64,000 nucleotides of DNA from assembly GCF_005885605.1 (NCBI RefSeq), contig NZ_SZVP01000008.1:1-64000 (forward strand), in the 5' to 3' direction. Under the pieces are notes generated by a model, which was given only the letters and a program-made list of their open reading frames with translations, ran no database searches and was not told the origin of the DNA. The position numbers and the translations under genes were made by a program. This DNA is from Colwellia ponticola. Its GTDB lineage: Bacteria > Pseudomonadota > Gammaproteobacteria > Enterobacterales > Alteromonadaceae. Positions 10,779 to 21,666 of the stretch are shown here, one piece after another (position 1 is the first letter of the stretch; each line of letters begins with the position of its first letter).

Positions 10779-13610
10779 ATGAAAAGTATTGAAATCAGAG
10801 GGGCTCGTACGCACAACCTCAAAGACTTTAATTTAACAATTCCCCGAGATAAACTGGTGGTAATTACGGGTCTTTCAGGTTCAGGAAAGTCCTCCCTCGC
10901 TTTCGATACACTTTATGCTGAAGGACAACGTCGTTATGTAGAGTCACTCTCGGCTTATGCTCGCCAATTTCTCTCGTTAATGGAAAAGCCTGATGTTGAT
11001 CATATTGAAGGCTTATCGCCCGCTATTTCGATTGAACAAAAATCAACCTCACATAACCCGCGTTCAACCGTAGGCACCATTACTGAAATATATGATTATT
11101 TACGCTTATTGTACGCCCGAGTAGGTGAGCCACGTTGTCCTGAACATGGTCAAGCACTGGCTGCGCAAACTATTTCACAAATGGTTGATAAAGTTTTAGC
11201 TCTGGAAGAAGGCACTAAAGTGATGTTGCTTGCGCCTATTGTGCAAGACCGTAAAGGTGAGCATGTAAAATTACTTGATAACTTAGCCGCGCAAGGTTTT
11301 ATTCGTGCCCGTATTGACGGTGAAGTGTGTGATTTATCTGATCCACCGTCGCTCGAGTTACAAAAAAAGCATACTATTGAAGTGGTGGTTGATCGCATCA
11401 AAGTACGTGACGATATTCAATTACGTTTATCAGAGTCTTTTGAAACCACTTTAGGTTTAACCTCTGGTACGGCCAAAGTCGCGTTTATGGATGAACCTGA
11501 CAGAGAAGAATTAATTTTCTCAGCTAACTTTGCTTGTCCGCACTGTGGTTACAGTATGCAAGAGTTAGAGCCGCGTTTGTTTTCTTTTAATAATCCCGCA
11601 GGTGCTTGTCAAACCTGTGATGGTTTAGGTATTGAGCAATATTTTGATAGTGCTCGCGTGATTGCCAACGCAGAGTTAAGCCTTGCGGGTGGTGCTGTTC
11701 GTGGTTGGGACAAACGTAACTTTTATTACTTTCAAATGCTACAAGCCCTTGCTAGCCATTATAAATTTAATGTTGATAAACCGTTTAATAGCCTGTCAGC
11801 AAAAATACAAAAAATTGTCCTTTACGGCAGTGGCGAGCAAGACATTGAATTTAAGTATATGAACGATCGTGGTGATGTTGTGGTGCGCAAGCACCCGTTT
11901 GAAGGCATCGTAAATAATATGCAGCGTCGCTACAAAGAAACGGAATCAAACGCGGTACGAGATGAGTTAGGCAAATACCTTAATTCTCAACATTGCCCAG
12001 ATTGTCATGGTAGTCGCTTACGTCTAGAGGCGCGTAATGTCTTTATTGAAGATACGCCACTGACCGTTGTTGCGGATTTTTCTATTAGTGATGCGCTTAA
12101 CTTCTTCCAAGGGCTAACGCTTACTGGTCAAAGAAAGCAAGTGGCCGAAAAAATCTTAAAAGAAGTGAATGAACGCTTAGGCTTCCTAGTTAACGTCGGC
12201 CTTAATTACCTCAACTTATCACGTGGTGCAAACACACTATCTGGCGGTGAAGCGCAGCGAATTCGTCTTGCTAGTCAAATTGGTGCGGGTTTAGTCGGTG
12301 TTATGTACGTCTTAGATGAGCCTTCTATTGGTCTGCACCAACGTGATAATGAACGTTTACTGGGCACCTTGTTACACCTGCGTGATTTAGGCAATACTGT
12401 TATTGTTGTTGAGCATGATGAAGACGCTATTCGCGCCGCAGATTTTGTCGTTGATATTGGCCCTGGCGCCGGCGTACATGGTGGTGAAATTATCGCCCAA
12501 GGCACCGTTGATGACATACTCAACTGTAAAGAGTCGTTAACCGGAAAATACCTCTCTGGCGTTGAAAAAATTGAAATTCCTACGCAGCGTCACCCTTTTG
12601 ATAAAAAAAGCGTCGTTACTCTCAAGGGCGCAAGTGGTAATAACTTAAAAAATGTTAATTTAGTTATTCCTACAGGCTTAATGACCTGTGTTACTGGTGT
12701 TTCAGGCTCAGGGAAATCAACCCTTATTAACGATACCTTGTATAAACTAGCACATATAGAACTTAATGGTGCCACGGTTGATGAACCCGCGCCGTATAAA
12801 AGTATAGAAGGCTTAGACTTGTTAGATAAGGTGATCGAAATTGATCAAAGCCCTATTGGTAGAACACCGCGCTCTAACCCAGCGACCTACACCGGTATAT
12901 TTACCGCTATTCGCGACATATTTGCCGCCACGCAAGAGTCTCGTTCGCGTGGTTATAAATCAGGTCGCTTTAGCTTTAATGTTAAGGGGGGTCGCTGTGA
13001 AGCCTGTCAAGGCGATGGCATGATCAAGGTAGAAATGCACTTTTTGCCTGATGTTTATGTCCCTTGTGATGTTTGTAAGAGTAAGCGCTATAACCGTGAA
13101 ACCTTAGAAGTGTTATACAAGGGTAAGAACATTCATCAAGTACTAGATATGACTATTGAAGATGCTTTTGACTTTTTCAAAGCGATACCGGCGATAAAGC
13201 GTAAGCTACAAACCTTAGTGGATGTCGGTTTAAGTTATATCAAGTTAGGGCAATCGGCGGTAACTCTTTCAGGTGGTGAAGCGCAGCGCGTAAAACTATC
13301 AAAAGAGTTATCAAAAAGAGATACCGGCAAGACCTTATATATTCTTGATGAACCAACCACAGGTTTGCATTTTCACGATATTAAACAGTTGCTCAACGTG
13401 ATTCATCGACTGCGCGACCATGGTAATACTATTGTGGTGATTGAGCATAACTTAGATGTGGTTAAAACCGCTGATTGGGTTATTGATTTAGGCCCTGAAG
13501 GCGGTGCTGGTGGTGGTGAAATATTAGTCACGGGTACACCTGAACAAGTGGCTAAACATAAAACCTCACATACAGCTCGGTTTTTAAAACCTTTACTTGC
13601 TTTAAAGTAA
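10779..13610 (+). CDS. uvrA: excinuclease ABC subunit A
   Basis: UvrA is the damage-scanning ATPase of nucleotide excision repair and loads UvrB. It has two ABC cassettes. Walker A motifs are [16 protein letters not shown] near residue 31 and [16 protein letters not shown] near 640. Signatures are [13 protein letters not shown] near 488 and [13 protein letters not shown] near 830. Zinc-binding cysteines are seen as CPHC...CQTC in the first half and CEAC...CDVC in the second. At 943 residues it is full length. No LexA box was recognised upstream, unlike E. coli, so its SOS control is unproven. Followed by a strong terminator. Confidence 0.98.
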   Translation: MKSIEIRGARTHNLKDFNLTIPRDKLVVITGLSGSGKSSLAFDTLYAEGQRRYVESLSAYARQFLSLMEKPDVDHIEGLSPAISIEQKSTSHNPRSTVGTITEIYDYLRLLYARVGEPRCPEHGQALAAQTISQMVDKVLALEEGTKVMLLAPIVQDRKGEHVKLLDNLAAQGFIRARIDGEVCDLSDPPSLELQKKHTIEVVVDRIKVRDDIQLRLSESFETTLGLTSGTAKVAFMDEPDREELIFSANFACPHCGYSMQELEPRLFSFNNPAGACQTCDGLGIEQYFDSARVIANAELSLAGGAVRGWDKRNFYYFQMLQALASHYKFNVDKPFNSLSAKIQKIVLYGSGEQDIEFKYMNDRGDVVVRKHPFEGIVNNMQRRYKETESNAVRDELGKYLNSQHCPDCHGSRLRLEARNVFIEDTPLTVVADFSISDALNFFQGLTLTGQRKQVAEKILKEVNERLGFLVNVGLNYLNLSRGANTLSGGEAQRIRLASQIGAGLVGVMYVLDEPSIGLHQRDNERLLGTLLHLRDLGNTVIVVEHDEDAIRAADFVVDIGPGAGVHGGEIIAQGTVDDILNCKESLTGKYLSGVEKIEIPTQRHPFDKKSVVTLKGASGNNLKNVNLVIPTGLMTCVTGVSGSGKSTLINDTLYKLAHIELNGATVDEPAPYKSIEGLDLLDKVIEIDQSPIGRTPRSNPATYTGIFTAIRDIFAATQESRSRGYKSGRFSFNVKGGRCEACQGDGMIKVEMHFLPDVYVPCDVCKSKRYNRETLEVLYKGKNIHQVLDMTIEDAFDFFKAIPAIKRKLQTLVDVGLSYIKLGQSAVTLSGGEAQRVKLSKELSKRDTGKTLYILDEPTTGLHFHDIKQLLNVIHRLRDHGNTIVVIEHNLDVVKTADWVIDLGPEGGAGGGEILVTGTPEQVAKHKTSHTARFLKPLLALK

Positions 13611-13632
13611 CACGGTTTATTTAACCCTATCC

Positions 13633-13668
13633 AAGCGCAATATTACTTATAAGTGATATTGCGCTTTT
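13633..13668 (+). terminator. rho-independent terminator of uvrA
   Basis: AAGCGCAATAT pairs with ATATTGCGCTT (11 bp), with an inner ACT/AGT stem after one unpaired base and a TATA loop, followed by TTTT. It lies about 22 bases after the uvrA stop codon. Confidence 0.9.
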
Positions 13669-13878
13669 AAATAACAACGATTGCTTTGCTTATTCAATCA
13701 TTTAGGCAACCACTTACCTCCTTCTCTCCCTTGTAGCAAGTGCGCTATCACTAACCGATATTTTACGTGATATTGTCATTCACCTATAAAAATGCTCAAA
13801 TATTAGGCTAAAGTCTAATTGGTTAATTTTGTCGACAGTTCTACAGTGTGGGTATATAAAAAAACTGCTAAGGTCGAT

Positions 13879-15774
13879 ATGATGGAAAAACTAAAAGACT
13901 CAATAAAAATAGATGATTCAATTAAAAAATATTGGCAAGAACAAGCCCAGCAAGTCGCTTGGTATAAAAAGCCAGAAACTATATTGTCGACAAATAATGA
14001 CTCTTGGTATGATTGGTATACTGATGGTGAGCTAAATTCTTGTTATTTAGCGTTAGATTATCATGTTGAACAAGGTCGTGGCGAACAAACCGCGCTTATC
14101 TATGATTCACCAGTAACCGGGCAAAAACAAAAATTTAGCTACAGTGAGCTCACTAGTTTAGTGGCAAAGTTTGCCGGTGTATTGCGTGATCAAGGGGTGA
14201 ACAAAGGCGATCGAGTATTAATATACATGCCAATGATCCCACAAGCAGCTATTGCAATGTTAGCCTGTGCTCGCTTAGGCGCAATTCACTCGGTAGTCTT
14301 TGGTGGTTTTGCCGCCCATGAACTCGCTGTGCGTATTAATGATGCTGAGCCTACCATTATTATTGGTGCCAGTTGTGGTATTGAAATAGACAAGGTTATT
14401 CCCTATAAGCCCTTAATTGATGAAGCTATCGAAATAGCAACTCATAAACCACAACACTGTATCATTTACCAAAGAGAACAAGCGCAAGCAACCCTTATAC
14501 CAAGCAGAGATCTTAACTGGCAAGCACAAATGGATATTGCGGTTGAAATACCACCGGTGTCCGTTAACAGTACCGATCCACTTTATATTTTATATACTTC
14601 AGGCACCACAGGTAAACCTAAAGGTGTGGTTAGAGATAATGGTGGTCATGCTGTTGCCATGCTTTATAGCATGAAGCATGTCTATGGTATGCACACAGGG
14701 GATGTTTTTTGGGCTGCTTCAGATGTAGGCTGGGTTGTTGGGCATTCATATATTATTTACGGCACCTTAATGGCTGGCTGTACTACGATAATGTATGAAG
14801 GAAAACCTATTAGAACACCTGATGCGGGCGCTTTTTGGCGTGTCTGCGCTGAGTATAAGGTTAATGCCTTATTTTCAGCACCAACGGCATTTCGTGCTAT
14901 TGGCAAAGAAGATCCTAAAGGTGAGTTATTAAAAAATTACGATCTTTCTTCATTAAAACGTTTATATCTAGCAGGCGAACGTTTAGATCCCGCAACTTAC
15001 TATTGGCTTAAAGACACCACACAATTACCAGTAATCGATCATTGGTGGCAAACAGAAACTGGTTGGCCCATTGCCAGCACCCCCTTAGATGACGGTCATG
15101 GTAATGTGGTAGCCACAAAAGCAGGCTCAGCTGGTTTTCCTATCAAAGGTTATGATGTACAGATTCTTGATGCCAGCGGTAAACAAGTTCCCGCAGGACA
15201 ACAAGGTAGTGTGGCAATAAAACTACCGCTTCCTCCAGGCTGTTTAGCCACGGTTTATCGTGATCCACAGCGTTTAATATCAGGGTACTTATCAGATTTC
15301 CCTGGCTACTATACCTCAGGAGATGGTGGTTATATTGATGAAGCAGGCTATCTTTTTATCATGGGGCGTATTGACGATGTTATTAACGTTGCTGGTCATC
15401 GTTTATCAACCGGAGAAATGGAAGAAGTATTATCAAGTCACCCTGCGGTAGCAGAATGCGCCGTTGTTGGCATTGATGATTCATTAAAAGGGCAAGTCCC
15501 CTTAGGTTTAGTGGTAATAAAAAATGGTATTTCTGCCAGTGATGAAGAGCTTATTAGTGAGTTAAAACAAAGTATTCGCAATGATATTGGGGCAATAGCC
15601 TCATTAAAAAACTTAGTGATTATCGATAGATTACCCAAAACGCGATCTGGTAAAATCCTACGAAAAACATTAAGACAAATGATTGACGGAGAAGAAATTG
15701 ATATTCCGTCAACCATAGAGGATATCCAAGTGATTACCGAGCTTTCAAGCCGATTGGTAAATATTAATAAATAA
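13879..15774 (+). CDS. prpE: propionyl-CoA synthetase (propionate-CoA ligase, AMP-forming)
   Basis: Activates propionate, or acetate less well, to the CoA thioester through an acyl-AMP. An ANL-superfamily enzyme of 631 residues. The phosphate-binding loop YTSGTTGKPKGVVRDNGGH, the HWWQTETGWP segment, the GDGGYIDEAGYLFIMGRIDDVINVAG hinge split by strands, and the C-terminal KTRSGKILRK with the catalytic and acetylatable Lys are all present. The N-terminal YHVEQGRGEQTALIYDSP pattern is typical of PrpE rather than Acs. The ATG at 13879 with AAGGT upstream is chosen; the frame could extend to a TTG at 13819. No prpBCD genes are adjacent, so it is a solitary copy. Confidence 0.85.
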   Translation: MMEKLKDSIKIDDSIKKYWQEQAQQVAWYKKPETILSTNNDSWYDWYTDGELNSCYLALDYHVEQGRGEQTALIYDSPVTGQKQKFSYSELTSLVAKFAGVLRDQGVNKGDRVLIYMPMIPQAAIAMLACARLGAIHSVVFGGFAAHELAVRINDAEPTIIIGASCGIEIDKVIPYKPLIDEAIEIATHKPQHCIIYQREQAQATLIPSRDLNWQAQMDIAVEIPPVSVNSTDPLYILYTSGTTGKPKGVVRDNGGHAVAMLYSMKHVYGMHTGDVFWAASDVGWVVGHSYIIYGTLMAGCTTIMYEGKPIRTPDAGAFWRVCAEYKVNALFSAPTAFRAIGKEDPKGELLKNYDLSSLKRLYLAGERLDPATYYWLKDTTQLPVIDHWWQTETGWPIASTPLDDGHGNVVATKAGSAGFPIKGYDVQILDASGKQVPAGQQGSVAIKLPLPPGCLATVYRDPQRLISGYLSDFPGYYTSGDGGYIDEAGYLFIMGRIDDVINVAGHRLSTGEMEEVLSSHPAVAECAVVGIDDSLKGQVPLGLVVIKNGISASDEELISELKQSIRNDIGAIASLKNLVIIDRLPKTRSGKILRKTLRQMIDGEEIDIPSTIEDIQVITELSSRLVNINK

Positions 15775-15796
15775 CAATAATATTGACCAAAAATCG

Positions 15797-16738
15797 TTAC
15801 TTTTGTGTTTTAAGACTGTTGTAAGGCCAGCAGTCTTGAGACTTCGCTGGTTTGACATCATTGGCTTTATTAACTTCCTTGACGTTCGTTAACTGAGTTA
15901 AGCGTTCACTCGTGGCTGCTTTAGTTTTAGCATTAGTGACCACTTGGGCAGTCAAATCGATAGTGTTATCAACACCTGTATTACTAACCTCTTGAGCCTG
16001 TCCCGTTTTACTTGAACCCTGCACTGCTTGATTAATTTCAGCCATTTCGCTGGTGGTTAAATTACGCCATTGCCCCGACTTTAAATTAGTTAGGTCGATG
16101 CTCATAATACGAATACGCTTTAATTGTGTTACTTCGTAATCAAGGTATTCACACATACGACGAATTTGGCGGTTAAGCCCTTGAGTCAGAATAATGCTAA
16201 ACACAAAGCGACTTTTCATTTGAACAATACAAGGTTTAGTAATAGTACCTAAAATAGGTACGCCACGAGACATGCGGGTAATAAAGCGTTCGCTAATGGG
16301 TTTATCCACCGTAACAATATATTCTTTATCGTGGGCATTTTCAGCACGTAATATTTTATTAACAATATCGCCGTCACTCGTTAGAAATATCAAGCCTTCT
16401 GAAGGCTTGTCTAAACGACCAATAGGAAATATACGTTTTGTATGACCTACAGCGTCAATGATATTACCACGCACATGTTTTTCAGTAGTACAGGTAATGC
16501 CAATGGGTTTATTATAAGCAATGTAAATTCGATCAGATTTATCGCCACTAATAGGCGCTATATCATAGCCGTCTACCTTAACAATATCGCCCTCTAGCAC
16601 CTTAGTACCCAGCTCTGGTATTTTATCATTGATAGTTACGCGGTTATTTTCTATCATTTTGTCAGCACTACGGCGCGAGCAAAAACCTGAATCACTAATG
16701 TATTTATTTAGACGTTTTGGAAAAGTTGATGTGGTCAC
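15797..16738 (-). CDS. rluF: 23S rRNA pseudouridine synthase, RluF-type
   Basis: Converts a uridine in 23S rRNA (2604 in E. coli) to pseudouridine. An N-terminal S4 RNA-binding domain (RLNKYISDSGFCSRRSADKM) covers residues 9-60. The RsuA-family catalytic core contains GRLDKPSEGLIFLTSDG with the catalytic Asp near residue 108, and a GLNRQIRRMCEYLDYEV motif. Residues after about 240 form a low-complexity Thr/Lys/Ala tail of unknown use. The start is GTG at 16738; no better start is seen. Monocistronic, convergent with prpE. Confidence 0.9.
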   Translation of the reverse strand: MTTSTFPKRLNKYISDSGFCSRRSADKMIENNRVTINDKIPELGTKVLEGDIVKVDGYDIAPISGDKSDRIYIAYNKPIGITCTTEKHVRGNIIDAVGHTKRIFPIGRLDKPSEGLIFLTSDGDIVNKILRAENAHDKEYIVTVDKPISERFITRMSRGVPILGTITKPCIVQMKSRFVFSIILTQGLNRQIRRMCEYLDYEVTQLKRIRIMSIDLTNLKSGQWRNLTTSEMAEINQAVQGSSKTGQAQEVSNTGVDNTIDLTAQVVTNAKTKAATSERLTQLTNVKEVNKANDVKPAKSQDCWPYNSLKTQK

Positions 16739-16810
16739 TGTAATCGTTGCTCATTTTATTTTGTACATTCTCATTGAGCAGTATTATACTCAAAATCAAC
16801 ACTAATGTAT

Positions 16811-16830
16811 TATACCAATACCATTAAATT
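16811..16830. repeat. short dispersed repeat, ATACCAA family
   Basis: TATACCAATACCATTAAA-type sequence found again with one mismatch at 53847-53866. Related shorter copies flank the CstA-family gene. Lies just upstream of the glycerophosphodiesterase gene. Confidence 0.55.
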
Positions 16831-16839
16831 TATATTGCT

Positions 16840-17550
16840 ATGCTAATTTTTGCTCATCGTGGTGCTAGTGCCATTGCCCCAGAAAACACGCTACTTTCAA
16901 TACAAACGGCTATTGACAGTAATGTCGACGGGATTGAAATTGATATTTTTGAAATTGATGGTCAATTGCTTGTTATTCATGATCGTTGGTTAGAGCGTAC
17001 TACCTCGGGTTCAGGGCTACTTACTCAACATAGCTTTGCTGATTTGCGCCAGCTTGATGCCGGCAAAGGTCAGAAAATTCCAACGCTAGATGAAGTATTG
17101 GCTATTATGCCCAAGCATTGCCTACTCAATATTGAGCTCAAAGGCATTAATAATATTGAGCTACTGCTACAATGCATTGACCAGGGCGTATTAAAATACA
17201 ACATAACCACTAAGCAGTTATTACTCTCTTCGTTTAATCATCATCAGTTGTATGCCATTACTCAACAACGCCCTGAATTAGCTATTGGCGCGTTAACCGC
17301 TTCGTTACCATTAACTTACGCCACCTTTGCTACTGCCCTTAATGCTTATTCAGTGCACATAAGTATTGATACTATTAGTAAGGATTTTGTCTTAGACGCC
17401 CATCAGCGTGGTTTACAAGTGTATGTCTATACTGTCGATAGACTTGAAGATATTTACCTACTGACAAGCCTCGGTGTTGATGGCATTTTCGCCAACAACC
17501 CAAAACAAGCGCGACTGTATATGGATAATATTCAAGCTGATATGACTTAA
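16840..17550 (+). CDS. cytoplasmic glycerophosphodiester phosphodiesterase
   Basis: Hydrolyses glycerophosphodiesters, the deacylated phospholipid head groups, to glycerol-3-phosphate and an alcohol. A TIM-barrel GDPD of 236 residues with no signal peptide, so cytoplasmic, like UgpQ. The HRGASAIAPENTLLS motif near residue 6 carries the first catalytic His and the Glu-Asn pair. EIDIFEIDGQLLVIHD carries the metal-binding Glu and Asp and the second His. The end GVDGIFANNPKQA is also typical. ATG start. It ends 2 bases from the convergent hutI stop. Confidence 0.9.
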   Translation: MLIFAHRGASAIAPENTLLSIQTAIDSNVDGIEIDIFEIDGQLLVIHDRWLERTTSGSGLLTQHSFADLRQLDAGKGQKIPTLDEVLAIMPKHCLLNIELKGINNIELLLQCIDQGVLKYNITTKQLLLSSFNHHQLYAITQQRPELAIGALTASLPLTYATFATALNAYSVHISIDTISKDFVLDAHQRGLQVYVYTVDRLEDIYLLTSLGVDGIFANNPKQARLYMDNIQADMT

Positions 17551-17552
17551 TG

Positions 17553-18809
17553 CTATATTACTTTTTTACCTGCTTGATACAAGCTGGTTAGGGGGTTAAC
17601 TCCAAATTGATAGCACAGCTCTGCCGGTTGTTCGATATTCCATAAGGCAATATCGGCATCATAACCAACTGCCAACTGCCCTTTACTGTCGTTTAATCTT
17701 AACGCTTTTGCGCCATAACAAGTAATACCTGCTAAGGCTTCACACGGCGTTAATTTAAATAAAGTACACGCCATATTAAGCATTAAATGAATATTATGAA
17801 TAGGTGAGGTACCAGGGTTTGCATCGGTAGCTACCGCCATAGGCACTTTATGTTTGCGCAACAGCGCTATCGGTGGTATTTGCGTTTCACGTAAAAAATA
17901 AAAGGCGCCGGGCAAGAGTACCGCAGTCATACCAGATTTTTTCATGGCTTTAATGCCTGTTTCATCTAAAAACTCAATATGATCAGATGACAAGGCACCA
18001 TAGCTAGCCGCTAACGCTGAGCCACCCAAATTTGATAACTGCTCGGCATGCACTTTAACAGGTAAGTTATGTGCTTGTGCCGCCTCAAAAACGCGCTGAG
18101 TTTGCTCAAGACTAAAGCCTATACCTTCACAAAAAACATCAACGGCATCGGCTAATTTTTCACTAACGACTTGCGGTAACATTTCATTGCAAACCACATC
18201 AAGGTAACCCTCGGCATCATCTTTATATTCTGTTGGTAAGGCATGCGCACCAAGAAAAGTACGTTTAATAGTAACCGGTAACTCTTTGGCTAATAGACCC
18301 GCCACTTTTAGCATTTTAATTTCGTTGATGGTATCTAAGCCATAGCCTGATTTAATTTCAATGGTGGTAACACCTTGTTGATGTAAAGCAGTTAACCGCG
18401 GTAAAGCACTGGCAAGTAACTCTTGCTCACTAGCTTTTCGCGTCGCCGAAACGGTTGAGACAATGCCCCCGCCTGCGCTAGCTATTTCTTCATAGCTTTT
18501 ACCTTGTAAGCGCATTTCAAATTCGTTGGCGCGGTTACCACCATAAACTAAATGGGTATGGCAATCGATTAAGCCTGGGGTCAGCCATTGACCTTTACCA
18601 TCGATAACCTCAAGGTTATCAAATAATAAGTCGAATGATGGGCTTGACAATGAAGCAGGTAAATCACTCTGCTTACCTAGCCAAACAATTTTACCGGCAC
18701 TAATAGCTAAGGCTGCTTGCCTTATTTCACCATAGCTATGACTACCATCGGTCATCGTGGCTAGATTTACATTGATATAAAGCGTTTGCCAATGTTTATA
18801 ATGTGTCAT
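17553..18809 (-). CDS. hutI: imidazolonepropionase
   Basis: Third enzyme of histidine breakdown: opens imidazolone-propionate to N-formimino-glutamate. Amidohydrolase fold of 418 residues. Zinc and substrate residues are seen in [22 protein letters not shown] near residue 70, [18 protein letters not shown] near 240 and [14 protein letters not shown] near 318. The ATG at 18809 ([17 protein letters not shown] upstream) gives the family length; an in-frame ATG at 18908 would add 33 residues with no family resemblance and run up to the operator. Divergent from hutC, sharing the HutC operator between them. Confidence 0.96.
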   Translation of the reverse strand: MTHYKHWQTLYINVNLATMTDGSHSYGEIRQAALAISAGKIVWLGKQSDLPASLSSPSFDLLFDNLEVIDGKGQWLTPGLIDCHTHLVYGGNRANEFEMRLQGKSYEEIASAGGGIVSTVSATRKASEQELLASALPRLTALHQQGVTTIEIKSGYGLDTINEIKMLKVAGLLAKELPVTIKRTFLGAHALPTEYKDDAEGYLDVVCNEMLPQVVSEKLADAVDVFCEGIGFSLEQTQRVFEAAQAHNLPVKVHAEQLSNLGGSALAASYGALSSDHIEFLDETGIKAMKKSGMTAVLLPGAFYFLRETQIPPIALLRKHKVPMAVATDANPGTSPIHNIHLMLNMACTLFKLTPCEALAGITCYGAKALRLNDSKGQLAVGYDADIALWNIEQPAELCYQFGVNPLTSLYQAGKKVI

Positions 18810-18908
18810 CTCGATGTCTACCTGTGAATAATTAATTATTAGTGGTTGCTTGGGAGTTGCTCGTTGGAATAAGTATAAAACTCTATCGTGAAAACAATCC
18901 ATAATCAA

Positions 18909-18922
18909 CTTGTATATACAAG
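18909..18922. promoter_or_regulatory. HutC operator
   Basis: A perfect 14-bp palindrome, CTTGTATATACAAG, lies between the divergent hutI (100 bases to its start) and hutC (63 bases to its start). It matches the palindromic TTGTATATACAA type of site known for HutC repressors. One operator so placed could control both transcripts, with urocanate as inducer by analogy. Confidence 0.85.
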
Positions 18923-18984
18923 GCTTGCCTTTGCGCTAAAGGTATGAGATCGTATTAGCAAGTTCAATCAAGCCAAATATCATC

Positions 18985-19782
18985 ATGACTGCCAATTCAA
19001 CTGTACCTGCTTTGGTCTGCGAAAGTAAAAGCCCTGTAAATAAAAAGCTTAGTAGCAAAGCGACTCAAACGAGTAAAAAAAACACACCTGCTAAGTATAC
19101 TATTATCAAACAGTATATTTGTGAACATATCGAATCGGGTCAATGGCCGCAAAATGCAAAAGTACCTTCTGAGAACGAACTAACACAGCAGTTTTCAGTT
19201 AGTCGTATGACCGCAAGACGTGCTCTACAGGATTTAACCGAGCAAGGGATATTAGTGCGTTCACAAGGCGCTGGTACTTTTGTCGCTACCTTTAAATCCC
19301 AATCATCTTTGTTAAAAATAAGAAATATTAGTGATGAAATTAGTGAGCGTGGTCATCAACATCAGGCTGAACAATTACTATTAAGAGCCGTGGATGTTAC
19401 TGAAGAGATAGCTATTTTACTGAATTTGAAAAACACTGAAAAAGTTTTTTATTCTGAAATTTTACATTATGAAAATAATGAAGCAATTCAGTTAGAGCAA
19501 CGCTATGTTAATGCTAGTTTAGTGCCCGATTACTTATCACAAGACTTTACCCTTATTACCCCACACGAATATCTTTCAGCGGTAGCCCCCTTAACAGAAG
19601 CAACCCATGAAGTAGAAGCGATTTTAGCCAGCGATCACGTTTGCCAATTATTAGTTATTAACGCCAGTAAACCATGCTTACAAGTTAAGCGACGTACCTG
19701 GTCAAAGCAAGGCGTGGTTAGTGTTGCTACCTTAACATCACCCGGTGATAAATATCGTCTAGGCAGCCACCTTATATTTTAA
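18985..19782 (+). CDS. hutC: histidine utilization repressor, GntR/HutC family
   Basis: Represses hut genes until urocanate binds. Residues about 38-110 form the winged helix (IIKQYICEHIESGQWPQNAK then VPSENELTQQFSVSRMTARR). Residues 120-265 form a UTRA effector domain (FYSEILHYENNEAIQLEQRYV). The first 37 residues are an unusual Lys/Ser/Thr-rich extension before the DNA-binding domain. The ATG at 18985 is the first in frame; the weak ribosome site leaves a shorter start possible. It is the first gene of hutC-hutU-hutH and is expected to control itself through the palindrome upstream. Confidence 0.94.
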   Translation: MTANSTVPALVCESKSPVNKKLSSKATQTSKKNTPAKYTIIKQYICEHIESGQWPQNAKVPSENELTQQFSVSRMTARRALQDLTEQGILVRSQGAGTFVATFKSQSSLLKIRNISDEISERGHQHQAEQLLLRAVDVTEEIAILLNLKNTEKVFYSEILHYENNEAIQLEQRYVNASLVPDYLSQDFTLITPHEYLSAVAPLTEATHEVEAILASDHVCQLLVINASKPCLQVKRRTWSKQGVVSVATLTSPGDKYRLGSHLIF

Positions 19783-19834
19783 AATTATTATTTTATAACA
19801 TTCAATCTCAGTATTTCTATCATGAGGAAGCCCT

Positions 19835-21520
19835 ATGACAACTCCCCTAGCATCACGTTTAGACACTGATCGTATTATTCGCGCTGATCGCGGCACTGAA
19901 ATAACCACCAAGAGTTGGTTAACTGAAGCAGCAAAACGCATGTTGATGAATAATTTAGACCCCGATGTTGCCGAGCACCCACAGGCGTTAGTCGTTTATG
20001 GTGGCATAGGTCGCGCCGCACGTAACTGGGCATGTTACGACAAAATAATTGAGGTGCTAAACCGTCTTGAAAATGACGAAACCTTAATGGTGCAATCGGG
20101 TAAACCTGTTGGCGTATTTAAAACACACGAAAACGCACCGCGTGTATTAATTGCTAATTCGAATCTCGTGCCTAATTGGGCTAACTGGCAGCATTTTAAC
20201 GAGTTAGATAAAAAAGGTTTAATGATGTACGGCCAAATGACGGCTGGTTCATGGATTTATATTGGCTCACAAGGTATTGTGCAAGGCACATACGAAACCT
20301 TTGTCGCCATGGCCAAACAACACTTTGATGGTAATGCACAAGGTAAGTGGGTACTTACCGGTGGTTTAGGTGGCATGGGAGGAGCGCAACCACTTGCAGC
20401 AACCATGGCTGGCTTTTCTGCATTAGTAGTTGAGTGTGATGAAACCCGTATCGATTTTCGAATAAAAACACGTTATGTCGATAAGAAAGCCACCTGCTTA
20501 GATGATGCATTGGCCATCATCAATCAAGCGACTGCACAAGGCCAAGCAATCTCAGTTGGCTTATTAGGTAATGCTGCTGATATTTTTCCTGAATTAGTTA
20601 AACGCGGTATTACCCCTGATGTAGTAACAGATCAAACCTCAGCACACGACCCGTTAAATGGTTACTTACCACAGGGGTGGACCATGGAACATGCTGCTAC
20701 TATGCGCTTAAAAAATGAGGCGGCAGTGGTTAAGGCGGCTAAGCAATCAATGGCGATACAAGTTCAAGCGATGCTTGCATTACAAAAGATGGGCGCGGCG
20801 ACCACAGATTACGGTAACAATATTCGTCAAATGGCTTTAGAAGAAGGGGTCACAAACGCTTTTGATTTTCCTGGTTTTGTCCCCGCTTATATTAGACCAT
20901 TATTCTGTGAAGGTATTGGGCCATTTCGTTGGGTTGCCTTATCTGGCGATCCAGAAGATATTTATAAAACCGATGCTAAAGTTAAAGAGCTGATACCTGA
21001 TAACCCACACTTACATAACTGGTTAGATATGGCGCGTGATCGTATCGCTTTTCAAGGATTACCTGCGCGTATTTGTTGGCTTGGCTTAAAAGACCGAGCA
21101 CGTTTAGCCTTAGCCTTTAATGACATGGTGAAAACCGGCGAGCTTTCTGCGCCTGTAGTTATTGGTCGCGATCATTTAGATTCAGGCTCGGTCGCTTCAC
21201 CAAACCGTGAAACTGAAAGCATGTTAGATGGCTCTGATGCTGTATCAGATTGGCCGTTACTCAACGCTTTATTATCAACTTCAGGTGGTGCAACTTGGGT
21301 TAGCATTCATCATGGCGGCGGCGTTGGTATGGGCTTTAGTCAACATTCTGGTGTAGTCATTGTCGCTGATGGCAGCGATGATGCAGCTAAACGTATTGGG
21401 CGAGTATTGTGGAATGATCCCGCCACAGGTGTGATGCGCCATGCCGACGCGGGGTACGATATCGCCATAAACTGTGCCAAAGAGCAGGGGCTAGATTTAC
21501 CGATGATAGACGAAAAATAA
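19835..21520 (+). CDS. hutU: urocanate hydratase
   Basis: Adds water to urocanate to give imidazolone-propionate, using tightly bound NAD+ as an electrophile. 561 residues, the normal length. The NAD-binding [18 protein letters not shown] is near residue 175. The middle has [17 protein letters not shown], and the C-terminal part [17 protein letters not shown] is highly typical. ATG start with GAGGAAG 6 bases upstream. It follows hutC by 52 bases and precedes hutH by about 146 bases, with a hairpin in that gap. Confidence 0.98.
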   Translation: MTTPLASRLDTDRIIRADRGTEITTKSWLTEAAKRMLMNNLDPDVAEHPQALVVYGGIGRAARNWACYDKIIEVLNRLENDETLMVQSGKPVGVFKTHENAPRVLIANSNLVPNWANWQHFNELDKKGLMMYGQMTAGSWIYIGSQGIVQGTYETFVAMAKQHFDGNAQGKWVLTGGLGGMGGAQPLAATMAGFSALVVECDETRIDFRIKTRYVDKKATCLDDALAIINQATAQGQAISVGLLGNAADIFPELVKRGITPDVVTDQTSAHDPLNGYLPQGWTMEHAATMRLKNEAAVVKAAKQSMAIQVQAMLALQKMGAATTDYGNNIRQMALEEGVTNAFDFPGFVPAYIRPLFCEGIGPFRWVALSGDPEDIYKTDAKVKELIPDNPHLHNWLDMARDRIAFQGLPARICWLGLKDRARLALAFNDMVKTGELSAPVVIGRDHLDSGSVASPNRETESMLDGSDAVSDWPLLNALLSTSGGATWVSIHHGGGVGMGFSQHSGVVIVADGSDDAAKRIGRVLWNDPATGVMRHADAGYDIAINCAKEQGLDLPMIDEK

Positions 21521-21557
21521 TACTCAATTTCAGGCTAATTTTAACCATAACGACATC

Positions 21558-21594
21558 GAAAGTACTCACTGACTAACGTCAGCTGCGTGCTTTC
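21558..21594 (+). other. intergenic hairpin between hutU and hutH
   Basis: GAAAGTACTCACTGAC and GTCAGCTGCGTGCTTTC pair with one bulge, mostly through GC or GU pairs, around a short loop, and are followed by TCTTTGTTGTTG. It could weaken read-through into hutH or protect the upstream message. The T-run is too poor for a firm terminator call. Confidence 0.5.
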
Positions 21595-21666
21595 TCTTTG
21601 TTGTTGAGTAACCCCTGTTGAACTAAGCGCTATTCATTGAAAATTTATGATAGAGAGAAAATAAAA

